The notes under the pieces: model-generated | What the model was told of the DNA's origin: nothing | Database searches by the model: none | What the model saw: only the letters and a program-made list of their open reading frames with translations | In this document: positions 1-6,396 of the stretch, piece by piece | How the letters are laid out: each line of letters opens with the position of its first letter | How positions within the stretch are numbered: position 1 is the stretch's first letter | Program-made: the position numbers and the translations under genes | NCBI GenBank assembly: GCA_028291305.1 | Contig: JAQGII010000044.1 | Location: 1 to 6,396, forward strand | DNA: 6,396 bases | Direction: 5' to 3' | Source: Caulobacteraceae bacterium | GTDB lineage: Bacteria > Pseudomonadota > Alphaproteobacteria > Caulobacterales > Caulobacteraceae

Positions 1-726
1 ACCGCCGCCGACCTGAAGATCGTCACCCAGCGCGCGCCGACCGTGAGCGAGGTGCGCGACATGCTGTTCGCCTTCACCGTCGCCAAGCACGTCAAGTCCA
101 ACGCCATCGTCTACGCCAAGGACGGCCGCACCGCCGGCATCGGCGCCGGCCAGATGAACCGGCGCGATTCGGCGCGCATCGCCGCCCTGCGCGCCAAGGA
201 AGCGGCCGAGGCCCTGGGCCTGCCCGATCCCCTGGCGGCGGGCGAGACCTTCCGCTCGGTGTCCGGCGGCTTCCTGGTCCAGTCGCGCGACGCGTCGCGC
301 GTGCGGGCCGAAGACCTCAAGATCGTCACCAAGCGCGCGCCCACCGAGCGCGAGGTGCGCGACATGCTGTTCGCCTTCACCGTCGCCAAGCATGTGAAGT
401 CCAACGCCATCGTCTACGCCAAGGACGGCCAGACCGCCGGCATCGGCGCCGGCCAGATGAACCGGCGCGACTCCGCGCGCATCGCCGCCCTGCGCGCGGC
501 CGAGGCCGCGCAGACGGCGGGCCTGCCGGAGTCCCTGGCCAAGGGCTCGGCCTGCGCCTCCGAAGCCTTCTTCCCCTTCCCCGACGGCCTGATCCAGGCG
601 GCCGAGGCCGGCGCCACCGCGGTCATCCAGCCCGGCGGCTCGATCGGCGACGCCGCCGTGATCGCCGCCGCCGACGCCGCGGGCCTGGCCATGGCCTTCA
701 CCGGCGTGCGGGTGTTCCGGCACTAG
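1..726 (+). CDS. purH: PurH C-terminal part (AICAR transformylase / IMP cyclohydrolase), with an internal tandem duplication
   Basis: This is the 3' end of the bifunctional purine enzyme that formylates AICAR with 10-formyl-THF and closes the ring to IMP in the cytoplasm. The frame is open from base 1, so the start and the N-terminal cyclohydrolase domain lie outside the window; 241 residues and a TAG stop are visible. Recognition rests on the transformylase signatures [53 protein letters not shown] and the terminal FRH. The Asn of KSN, the Asp of GSIGD and the final His match positions known to matter in this domain. The oddity is that the KSNAIVYAK to RIAAL block occurs twice (visible residues 32-40 and 133-141 for KSNAIVYAK), joined by [16 protein letters not shown], which normally occurs once upstream. 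The family is usually about 530 residues, so this protein should be about 100 longer unless shortened elsewhere. The second copy sits in the normal C-terminal context. GTG at 43 is internal, not a start. Identity is secure; whether the enzyme is active is unknown. Confidence 0.93.
   Translation, partial: TAADLKIVTQRAPTVSEVRDMLFAFTVAKHVKSNAIVYAKDGRTAGIGAGQMNRRDSARIAALRAKEAAEALGLPDPLAAGETFRSVSGGFLVQSRDASRVRAEDLKIVTKRAPTEREVRDMLFAFTVAKHVKSNAIVYAKDGQTAGIGAGQMNRRDSARIAALRAAEAAQTAGLPESLAKGSACASEAFFPFPDGLIQAAEAGATAVIQPGGSIGDAAVIAAADAAGLAMAFTGVRVFRH
10..243 (+). repeat. Tandem repeat copy 1 inside purH
   Basis: This is the first copy of a direct repeat with period 303 bp, matching 313-546. By hand alignment of these 234 bases I count about 29 mismatches (about 88% identity). 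Differences are uneven: 5 in the first 51 bases, 6 in the central 120 (61-180), and about 18 in the last 63. Over the central 40 codons only one amino acid differs (R versus Q after KDG). The left edge may extend upstream of the window, and further copies there cannot be excluded. Confidence 0.9.
313..546 (+). repeat. Tandem repeat copy 2 inside purH
   Basis: This is the second copy, exactly 303 bp (101 codons) downstream of copy 1, so the reading frame is kept. It begins at [11 protein letters not shown] and runs through [11 protein letters not shown] into the usual PurH C-terminus ([11 protein letters not shown] and onward). It reads closer to the family consensus than copy 1: KRAPTEREV here against QRAPTVSEV there. 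It is probably the ancestral position of the block. Confidence 0.9.
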
Positions 727-748
727 TCGGCAGCCAGCAAACCCACCA

Positions 749-771
749 CCCTTCCCCATTGAGGGGGAGGG
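749..771. terminator. GC hairpin between convergent genes, possible bidirectional terminator
   Basis: CCCTTCCCC (749-757) can pair with GGGGGAGGG (763-771) around the loop ATTGA, giving nine pairs with one G-U on the + strand transcript. It lies between the purH stop (726) and the stop of the leftward gene (801), where a shared terminator is expected. There is no T-tract on either side, so it is not a classical intrinsic terminator. It could be a transcript-end stabilising hairpin or a dispersed intergenic palindrome. An overlapping alternative stem, AGGGC-CGC-GCCCT, spans 768-780. Confidence 0.45.
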
Positions 772-800
772 CCGCGCCCTGCTACTGCCGGCCAGGGGCC

Positions 801-1373
801 CTACTTCGCCCGCGCCTTGGCGCAGAAGGCGGGGTTGGCCCTGGCGGGGTCCATGCACCAGGCGTCCAGCGCGTCGTAGGCGCCGGGGGCGCCCAGGGTC
901 ACGGAATAGGCCAGGTTGAGCAGCTGGCCCCGGGTCAGGGCCGCATAGTTGGCCGCCTTGAGGTCGGCGACGGGCATGTCGAGCCGGATCAGCTTGGCCA
1001 TCACGTCGCGGTCGAAGCGGTTGGTGGCCTCGGCCCGGAATTCGAAGCGGGCGATCTCGACGCCCTTGAGGTCGTCCGACACGCCGCGCTGCAGGGCCCT
1101 GCCCACCGCCCGCACGGTGTCGGCCGCGATGTCGATATTGCCGGCCAGGTCCGGGGCGTTCCTCACGTCCGACCACACCGTCACCACCGGCTTCTGGATG
1201 TCGATCGCGGCGATCGCCCCGTCGGCCGCCTGCAGGGGCGGCAACAGGCGGGCGGGCGCGGCTGCCTCGCGCCTGGCGGCGACGGTCGACCGCAGCACGA
1301 GGGCGCCGCCAAGGGCGGCGGCGGCCAGGACGACGACCAGGACCGCGACGGTCGCCCTGCGCCTGCGGATCAC
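801..1373 (-). CDS. Single-pass membrane-anchored hypothetical protein, coupled to the glutamate dehydrogenase gene
   Basis: I do not recognise the family of this 190-residue protein. It begins VIRRRR (GTG start read as Met), followed by a hydrophobic helix at about residues 7-27 rich in Val, Leu and Ala. The four arginines before the helix suggest an N-in orientation, leaving about 160 residues in the periplasm. No lipobox is seen; the protein could be an anchored protein or one with an uncleaved signal. The soluble part mixes charged helical stretches and ends in a segment with the only two cysteines, C173 and C184 (WCMDPARANPAFC), well placed for a disulfide. The GTG start is chosen because it overlaps the upstream TGA stop by four bases (GTGA), a common coupling arrangement; the same frame stays open further upstream, but only inside the dehydrogenase gene. 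Expression probably depends on translation of that gene. The function is unknown, and the link to glutamate metabolism is by position only. Confidence 0.75.
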   Translation of the reverse strand: MIRRRRATVAVLVVVLAAAALGGALVLRSTVAARREAAAPARLLPPLQAADGAIAAIDIQKPVVTVWSDVRNAPDLAGNIDIAADTVRAVGRALQRGVSDDLKGVEIARFEFRAEATNRFDRDVMAKLIRLDMPVADLKAANYAALTRGQLLNLAYSVTLGAPGAYDALDAWCMDPARANPAFCAKARAK

Positions 1374-4300
1374 ATCACCGCCTGCGCCGTGGCCGCCAGC
1401 TGCCGCATGGCGCTGTTGACGATGGTCAGCCTGGCGAAGCTCCAGCCGTCGCCGGAATTCTCGATGTCCCGGACCAGGGACGCCACGGCCTCGACCGCGG
1501 CCGGACGGCTGCGGCCCCAGGCCTCGACGGCCTCGCGCGCCTCCTCCACCGTCCCGCACCCGGTGTCGCGTTCGGCGGAGGCCATGATGCTGCGCACCAT
1601 CGCCGCCTGTTCCGACAGCAGGTCCTCGATCAGCTGGCGGACCGCCTGGCGCTCATAGGCGTCGGTCGCCGGCAGGCCCCCGGCGGCGGCCCGCAGACGG
1701 TCGAAGCCGAACACGGCGCCGGTCTGGTGGTAGATGCGCCCGGCGGCCAGCAGGTCCCAGCCGACGGCGCGGGCCAGGTCGGCCACGTCGGAGGTCGAGG
1801 TCAAGGGGCGCAGCGCGCCGATGCTGGCGGCCAGGTCCCGCGGCGCCCCGGCTTCGACGAAGGCGTCCACCCGGCTCTGCACCGCCCCCTGTTCCAGGGC
1901 CGACATGAGCGACAGCCCCTGGGCGCGCAGGGTGTCGGCGGCGGGCCGGTAGGCCTCCACCAGGCTCTGCACGCTGGTCTCGCCGCTCAGGGCGCGCCGC
2001 GCCAGCCAGTAGGTCTGCCGGCGCAGCGTCAGGGCCACTTCCTGGTACAGGCTCAGTTGGGCTTCGGCGGGGACGCCGGTGTCGTCCAGGGCGGTGATCG
2101 CCGCCCAGGTCTCCTCCAGGCGGAACACGCGCCACGCCGCCTCGAAGGCGATGACGAGCCCGCGGGTGTCGCAGCCGCTGGCGGCCTTCAGCCGGCTGGC
2201 GAAGGTCGGGCCGGTGATGTCGACGATGGCGTTGGCCTGCACCGTGGCGATGATCTCCCGCCGCAGGCGGTGGCGGCGCATGGCCTCGCGGTAGGGCCGC
2301 AGGGCGGTGGGGAAATAGCCCTCCAGGGCGCCCTCGAAGAAGGGATCGTCGGGCGCCGCGCTGGCCACGATGTCGGCCGCCAGCTCCAGCTTGCCGTAGG
2401 CGAGCAACACCGCCAACTCCGGCCGCGTCAGCCCCTTGCCGGCCTTGGCCAGTTCGGCGATGGCCACGGGCCCCGGCAGCCCCTCCACGACGCGGTCCAG
2501 GCGTCCGGCGGCGACCAGCTCGGCCATGAAGCGGGCGTGGTTGTCCAGCTCCGCCGGCGCGGTCCGCTCCAGCAGGCTCAGGGCCAGGGTCTGGTCGTGG
2601 TTGTGCGCCAGGACGTGGGCCGCGACCTCCTCGGTCATCGACTGGAGCAGCTTGTCCCGCGCCGCCCGCGTGAGCTTGCCGGAGGTCTCCAGCGCCGAGG
2701 TCAGGATCTTGATGTTGACCTCGTGGTCGGAGGTGTCGACCCCGGCCGAATTGTCGATGGCGTCGGTGTCGATGCGGCCGCCGGCGCGGGCATAGGCGAT
2801 CCGTCCGGCCTGGGTCACGCCGAGGTTGGCGCCCTCGCCCACCACGGTGACGCGCAGCTCCGTGGCGTCGATCCGCACCGCGTCGTTGGCCTTGTCGCCG
2901 ACGTCGGCGTTGGACTGGCCCGGCGCCTTCACATAGGTGCCGATGCCGCCCAGGTAGAGCAGCTCGGCCTTGGCCTTGAGGATGGCGCGGATCAGGTCGG
3001 CCGGCGGCAGTTCGTCGTCATCGACCTCAAGCAGCGCCTTCACCTGCCGGGACAGGGGTATCGACTTGGCCGAGCGGGGATAGACACCGCCGCCCTTCGA
3101 GATCAGGCCGGCGTTGTAGTCGGCCCAGGAGGAGCGGGGCAGGGCGAACATCCGCTTGCGTTCGGCCCAGGACTTGGCCGGGTCCGGATCGGGATCGAGG
3201 AACACATGCCGGTGGTCGAAGGCCGCCAGCAGCTTGGTCTGCCGGGACAGCAGCATGCCGTTGCCGAACACGTCGCCCGACATGTCGCCGATGCCGATGC
3301 AGGTGAAGGGCGTCGCCTGGATGTCCTTGCCCAGTTCGCGGAAGTGGCGCTTGATCGCCTCCCAGGCGCCCCGCGCCGTGATGCCCATCGCCTTGTGGTC
3401 GTAGCCGGCCGAGCCGCCCGAGGCGAAGGCGTCGCCCAGCCAGAAGCCGTATTGCTGCGCCATGTCGTTGGCGATGTCCGAGAAGGTGGCGGTGCCCTTG
3501 TCGGCCGCGACCACCAGATAGGGGTCGTCGCCGTCGTGGCGGACGACATCCCGGGGCGGGATCACCTCGCCCTTGGCGTCGAGGTTGTCGGTGATGTCCA
3601 GCAGGCCCGACAGGAAGGTCTTGTAGGCGGACACGCCTTCCTCGCGGATGGCGTCCTGGGTCCCGCCCTTGGGCAGTTTCTTCGGGTAGAAGCCGCCCTT
3701 GGCTCCGACGGGCACGATCACCGCGTTCTTGACCTGCTGCGCCTTGGCCAGGCCCAACACCTCGGTGCGGAAGTCGTCGCGCCGGTCGCTCCAGCGCAGG
3801 CCGCCGCGCGCCACCGGGCCGAAGCGCAGATGCACCCCCTCCACCTGCGGCGACCAGATGAAGATCTCGCGGTAGGGCTTGGGCGCCGGCAGGTCGGCCA
3901 GCTCGCGGCTGGCGATCTTGAAGCTGATGTAGGGCTTGGCGCCGCCGTCGGCGGCGGTCTGGAAATAGCTGGTGCGCACGGTGGCGCGGACCAGCAGGGC
4001 CAGGCGGCGCAGCACCCGATCCTCGTCCAGGCTGACCACCGCCTGCAGCGCCTCCTGGATCCTGGCGAACAGGGCCTCCTCCCTGGTCTGGCGCGCCTTG
4101 AGGTCGCTCTTGAGGCCCGGATCGAACTTGGCGTGGAACATCACCAGGATCAGGTGGGTCACCGCCGGGTTGTCGGCCAGGGCCTCCTCCTGCACGCCCT
4201 GGCTGGGATCGAGCCCGGTCTGCTGGCGGTAACGGGCCAGGGCGCGGATCAGCGCCGCCTCGCGCCAGGGGATGCCCAGCTCCAGCACCAGGCGGTTGAA

Positions 4301-6247
4301 GCCGTCGTTCTCGGTCAGGCCGCACCAGATGGCGATGAAGGCCTCCTCGAACGGGGCCTTCACATGGGCGAGGTCGTCGAGGGTCTCGTGCGCCCCCCGG
4401 CGCAGGACGAATTCGTGGACCCATACCGGGCGGCGGCCGCCCGCGCCCTGGGGCTTCAGCCGGAAGCCATGCTCCACCAGGGCCTTCAGGCCCATGCTCT
4501 CGACGATGGGCAGGACGTCCGACAGAGGCGCCGCCTCGTCGAACCGGTAGAGCTTGAAGCGGAAGCTGTCCTTGTGGTCGCCCTCGGTGCGGTAGGCGCG
4601 CACCTGCACCGGCCGGTCGGGCGACATGGTCTCGATCACCTTGAGGTCTGCCAGGGCCTCCTCGGGCGTGAACTGGTCCTGGTAGCCGGGGGGGAAGGCG
4701 CCGTCGTAGCGGGCGCGCAGGTCGGCGGCCAGGTGGCGGTCGTCGGCCTGGCGCAGGATCTCGTCGAACCGGTCCTGCCAGGTGCGGGCCGCCGCTGCGA
4801 TCTGCGCCTCCACCGCCTCGATCTGCGGCTCGCGGTGGTCGCCGGGCGTCAGGCCGATGATGTAGTGGGTCCGCGCCAGGGGCATTTCGGAGAAGGACGG
4901 ATAGTGGGCCGACAGCCGCCCGCCCCAGGCCTCGGCCAATATGTCCCCCGCCCGCTCGGCCAGGGCCGCGTCGAAGCGGTCGCGCGGCACATAGAGCAGG
5001 ATGGAAACAAACCGGTCGAACGGGTCCTTGCGCACGAACAGGCGCAGGCGCGGCCGGTCGTACAGGTGCACCACGCCCAGGGCGATGTGCAGCAGTTCGT
5101 CCTCGGGGATCTGGAACAGTTCGTCGCGCGGATAGGTCTCCAGCACGTTCTGCAGGCGGCGCTGGTCGTGGCTGCCCTGCGCCTTGTCCGCGCGCGCCAG
5201 GACGTTGGCCACCTTCTCCCGCACCAGCGGCACCTGGCGCACCGGCTCGTCATAGGCCTCGGCGGTGAACAGGCCGACGAAACGGACCTCGCCGACCGGC
5301 CGGCCGTCGGGGCCGTACCGCTTGATCCCGACATAGTCCATGTAGACCCGGCGATGCACCCGCGAGCATATGTTGGCCTTGGCCACCACCAGCGGATTGT
5401 CGGCCTCGATCATGCTCCGCAGCTGGCTGGTCAGCACCGCCGGCTCGTTGTCGCGCCGCAGCACGCCCCGGTTCGGGTCGCGCAGGATGCCCAGGCTGCG
5501 CTCGATCTCGAACAGCGGCTCCTCGTGGGCGTAGCGGCCGGTCTTGGTCAGCGGATATTCGTAGATCCGCGCGCCGAGGAAGACGAAGCGGTCCGCCTCC
5601 AGCCAGCGCAGCAGGGCCAGGGCCTCCGCCTTGTGCGATCCCGCCGGCGCGGTCCGCTCCAGCTCCGCCAGGGTGCGGCCCATCAGGCCGAGCATGGCGG
5701 GGAAATCCTCGACGGCGGCGTAGACGTCGGCCAGCACGGCCTCCAGGCCGGCGACCAGCGCCGCCTTCTGGCGGTCGTCCAGCGGTTCGACCAGGACGCA
5801 GATCACGGACCGCGGGGGGCCGGCCTTGCCGCCCGGGGGGGCGATCACCGGATGCAGCATGGCGCGGATCGTCAGGCCCTGGGACACCAGCTCGCCCATC
5901 ACGCTGTCGACCAGGAAGGGCCGGTCGACCTGCACGATCTGCAACAGGTCGAGTTTCAGCGGCCGTCCGCCCTGGCCCCTGGCCTCGACGATGCGGATGC
6001 GGGGCTCGGCCAGGGCCGGGACGTTGCAGAAGCTCCACAGCTCCAGGGCCAGGGCGCCCAGGTCGGCGGCGGACAGCTGGGGCAGGTCGTCGGGGGCGTA
6101 GTCGTCGGCCAGCTGGCGGACGAAATCGCGTTCCGCGGCGGTGCAGGCCTTGCCCTTGGCCTTGGCCAGCGCCTGGCCGATGACTTCGGGCGAAAACCGC
6201 TCCAGCTTCGGCGGGGGGTTCTTGGTCGGGGCGCCGTCGTCATGCAT
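1370..6247 (-). CDS. gdhZ: NAD-specific glutamate dehydrogenase, large 180-kDa class
   Basis: This 1625-residue enzyme deaminates glutamate to 2-oxoglutarate and ammonium with NAD+ in the cytoplasm, feeding amino-acid carbon into the TCA cycle. The length fits the roughly 1600-residue bacterial class. The N-terminal half (about 1-730) is the regulatory region of ACT-like and helical segments. The catalytic core follows: RGGLRWSDR (814-822), [13 protein letters not shown] (840-852, including the GAKGG lysine), and the nucleotide-binding part with [13 protein letters not shown] (985-997). Further conserved elements are the [17 protein letters not shown] stretch near 1037-1055, [10 protein letters not shown] near 1095, GEGANLG (1137-1143) and [17 protein letters not shown] (1165-1181). 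About 400 residues of C-terminal helical domain complete it. No frameshift or missing motif is seen. The ATG at 6247 has AGGGAG seven bases upstream; a second ATG at 6243 is out of frame. The gene is first in a leftward pair, its stop overlapping the next start. The symbol follows the C. crescentus homologue, which also acts on FtsZ; gdhB is an equally usable name. A division role here is inference. Confidence 0.96.
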   Translation of the reverse strand: MHDDGAPTKNPPPKLERFSPEVIGQALAKAKGKACTAAERDFVRQLADDYAPDDLPQLSAADLGALALELWSFCNVPALAEPRIRIVEARGQGGRPLKLDLLQIVQVDRPFLVDSVMGELVSQGLTIRAMLHPVIAPPGGKAGPPRSVICVLVEPLDDRQKAALVAGLEAVLADVYAAVEDFPAMLGLMGRTLAELERTAPAGSHKAEALALLRWLEADRFVFLGARIYEYPLTKTGRYAHEEPLFEIERSLGILRDPNRGVLRRDNEPAVLTSQLRSMIEADNPLVVAKANICSRVHRRVYMDYVGIKRYGPDGRPVGEVRFVGLFTAEAYDEPVRQVPLVREKVANVLARADKAQGSHDQRRLQNVLETYPRDELFQIPEDELLHIALGVVHLYDRPRLRLFVRKDPFDRFVSILLYVPRDRFDAALAERAGDILAEAWGGRLSAHYPSFSEMPLARTHYIIGLTPGDHREPQIEAVEAQIAAAARTWQDRFDEILRQADDRHLAADLRARYDGAFPPGYQDQFTPEEALADLKVIETMSPDRPVQVRAYRTEGDHKDSFRFKLYRFDEAAPLSDVLPIVESMGLKALVEHGFRLKPQGAGGRRPVWVHEFVLRRGAHETLDDLAHVKAPFEEAFIAIWCGLTENDGFNRLVLELGIPWREAALIRALARYRQQTGLDPSQGVQEEALADNPAVTHLILVMFHAKFDPGLKSDLKARQTREEALFARIQEALQAVVSLDEDRVLRRLALLVRATVRTSYFQTAADGGAKPYISFKIASRELADLPAPKPYREIFIWSPQVEGVHLRFGPVARGGLRWSDRRDDFRTEVLGLAKAQQVKNAVIVPVGAKGGFYPKKLPKGGTQDAIREEGVSAYKTFLSGLLDITDNLDAKGEVIPPRDVVRHDGDDPYLVVAADKGTATFSDIANDMAQQYGFWLGDAFASGGSAGYDHKAMGITARGAWEAIKRHFRELGKDIQATPFTCIGIGDMSGDVFGNGMLLSRQTKLLAAFDHRHVFLDPDPDPAKSWAERKRMFALPRSSWADYNAGLISKGGGVYPRSAKSIPLSRQVKALLEVDDDELPPADLIRAILKAKAELLYLGGIGTYVKAPGQSNADVGDKANDAVRIDATELRVTVVGEGANLGVTQAGRIAYARAGGRIDTDAIDNSAGVDTSDHEVNIKILTSALETSGKLTRAARDKLLQSMTEEVAAHVLAHNHDQTLALSLLERTAPAELDNHARFMAELVAAGRLDRVVEGLPGPVAIAELAKAGKGLTRPELAVLLAYGKLELAADIVASAAPDDPFFEGALEGYFPTALRPYREAMRRHRLRREIIATVQANAIVDITGPTFASRLKAASGCDTRGLVIAFEAAWRVFRLEETWAAITALDDTGVPAEAQLSLYQEVALTLRRQTYWLARRALSGETSVQSLVEAYRPAADTLRAQGLSLMSALEQGAVQSRVDAFVEAGAPRDLAASIGALRPLTSTSDVADLARAVGWDLLAAGRIYHQTGAVFGFDRLRAAAGGLPATDAYERQAVRQLIEDLLSEQAAMVRSIMASAERDTGCGTVEEAREAVEAWGRSRPAAVEAVASLVRDIENSGDGWSFARLTIVNSAMRQLAATAQAVM

Positions 6248-6254
6248 GCCGCGT

Positions 6255-6260
6255 CTCCCT
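6255..6260 (-). promoter_or_regulatory. Ribosome binding site of the glutamate dehydrogenase gene
   Basis: The minus strand reads AGGGAG, then the seven-base spacer ACGCGGC, then ATG at 6247. This fixes the start at 6247 rather than at the out-of-frame ATG at 6243. Confidence 0.75.
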
Positions 6261-6272
6261 ACAGGTCCAAGA

Positions 6273-6299
6273 CCCTAATCCTCGGAGCCGAGGGATCAA
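6273..6299 (-). promoter_or_regulatory. Tentative housekeeping promoter of the dehydrogenase operon
   Basis: On the minus strand TTGATCC (6299-6293) is followed after 12 bases by GATTAGGG (6280-6273). The -35 part and the spacing resemble the Caulobacter vegetative pattern TTGACGS-N10-14-GCTANAWC. The -10 part matches poorly. It would place the transcript start about 20 bases before the ATG. The call is made by eye; an alpha-type -10 is hard to judge in such GC-rich DNA. Confidence 0.33.
6280..6293. promoter_or_regulatory. Perfect 14-bp palindrome, candidate operator upstream of the dehydrogenase gene
   Basis: CCTCGGAGCCGAGG has perfect 6-bp arms around a 2-bp centre. With one bulged G the symmetry extends to ATC...GAT over 6278-6296. 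It falls between the tentative -35 and -10, where a bound repressor or MerR-type activator would act. The regulator is unknown. Chance is possible in GC-rich DNA. Confidence 0.4.
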
Positions 6300-6329
6300 C
6301 CGCCAGTCGGCCGCCGGGGGCGGTTCGCC

Positions 6330-6342
6330 GCGGGAAGCCCGC
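6330..6342. repeat. Small inverted repeat in the non-coding right end
   Basis: GCGGG-AAG-CCCGC forms a five-pair stem just left of the T-tract of the neighbouring terminator-like structure. It may be a second part of that terminator or a chance GC stem. Between it and the promoter palindrome (about 6300-6329) I see nothing identifiable. Confidence 0.25.
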
Positions 6343-6345
6343 CGC

Positions 6346-6392
6346 AAAAACGCGAAACGCCGCCGGGGGGCCTCGAGGCCGACCCGACGGCG
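6346..6392 (-). terminator. Likely intrinsic terminator of a leftward gene beyond the right edge
   Basis: Read on the minus strand, CGCCGTCGGG (6392-6383) can pair with CCCGGCGGCG (6367-6358) as a ten-pair stem with one U-G wobble. It encloses the perfect palindrome GGCCTCGAGGCC (6380-6369). It is followed by TTT-CGCG-TTTTT (6357-6346). On the + strand transcript the wobble becomes a C-A mismatch and there is no T-tract, so the leftward reading is favoured. The gene it would serve lies outside the window. Confidence 0.5.
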
Positions 6393-6396
6393 CGGC

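Noticed and set aside
43..45. GTG at 43 as the start of a short 227-residue gene
   Set aside because: The frame is open to base 1 and encodes PurH-like sequence before it ([11 protein letters not shown]), so the gene begins left of the window.
1..546. The direct repeat as part of a CRISPR array or mobile element
   Set aside because: The repeat unit is protein-coding in frame with a 303-bp period and matches known PurH sequence. There are no spacers, inverted termini or transposase.
1374..1559. Upstream extension of the small membrane protein to an ATG at 1559
   Set aside because: The extra residues ([13 protein letters not shown]...) lie wholly in an alternate frame of the dehydrogenase C-terminus and read as shadow. 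The GTG at 1373 with the GTGA overlap fits far better.
759..1658. Plus-strand open frame of 299 codons opposite the small membrane protein and the dehydrogenase 3' end
   Set aside because: The composition is Gly/Arg/His/Pro-rich with no recognisable domain, and it is antisense to two better supported genes; treated as a shadow.
3027..4424. Long minus-strand open frame of 465 codons inside the dehydrogenase gene
   Set aside because: It is in another frame of the same strand as a gene with full family motifs. Its translation is low-complexity Arg/Gly/Pro/Ala, as expected of a shadow frame in GC-rich DNA.
5835..5841. Run of seven G (and G6 runs near 5813 and 6212) as phase-variation tracts in the dehydrogenase N-terminus
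   Set aside because: Short mononucleotide runs coding Pro/Gly are common at this GC content. The frame is intact and a core metabolic enzyme is an unlikely phase-variable gene.

Overview
This is a very GC-rich window with dense coding and long open frames on every strand, typical of an alphaproteobacterium. The best guess is Caulobacteraceae (Caulobacter, Phenylobacterium or a relative). That rests on the PurH C-terminus, the 180-kDa class NAD-glutamate dehydrogenase and the base composition. The lineage is inference; no rRNA or other marker gene is present.

Layout. Positions 1-726 (+) hold the 3' end of purH, which encodes the last two steps of IMP synthesis; its start lies left of the window. 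About 75 bp follow between convergent genes, containing a strong GC hairpin that could end transcription from both sides. Positions 801-1373 (-) encode an unrecognised 190-residue protein with one N-terminal membrane helix. Positions 1370-6247 (-) encode a complete 1625-residue NAD-specific glutamate dehydrogenase (gdhZ/gdhB type). The small gene overlaps its stop codon by 4 bases, so the two look like one translationally coupled operon read leftward. Positions 6248-6396 are non-coding: a clear Shine-Dalgarno, a tentative promoter around a 14-bp perfect palindrome, and a hairpin plus T-tract that looks like the leftward terminator of a gene beyond the right edge.

The genes are metabolically adjacent rather than one pathway. 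PurH consumes 10-formyl-THF to make IMP. The dehydrogenase deaminates glutamate to 2-oxoglutarate and ammonium, and in Caulobacter crescentus its homologue GdhZ also ties metabolism to cell division through FtsZ.

The most unusual feature is inside purH. The AICAR-transformylase part carries an in-frame tandem duplication with a period of exactly 303 bp (101 codons). The conserved [31 protein letters not shown] block therefore appears twice in one uninterrupted reading frame. The copies have diverged at synonymous and non-synonymous sites, so this is not a simple assembly stutter. I see no CRISPR array, tRNA, rRNA, insertion sequence or defence system.
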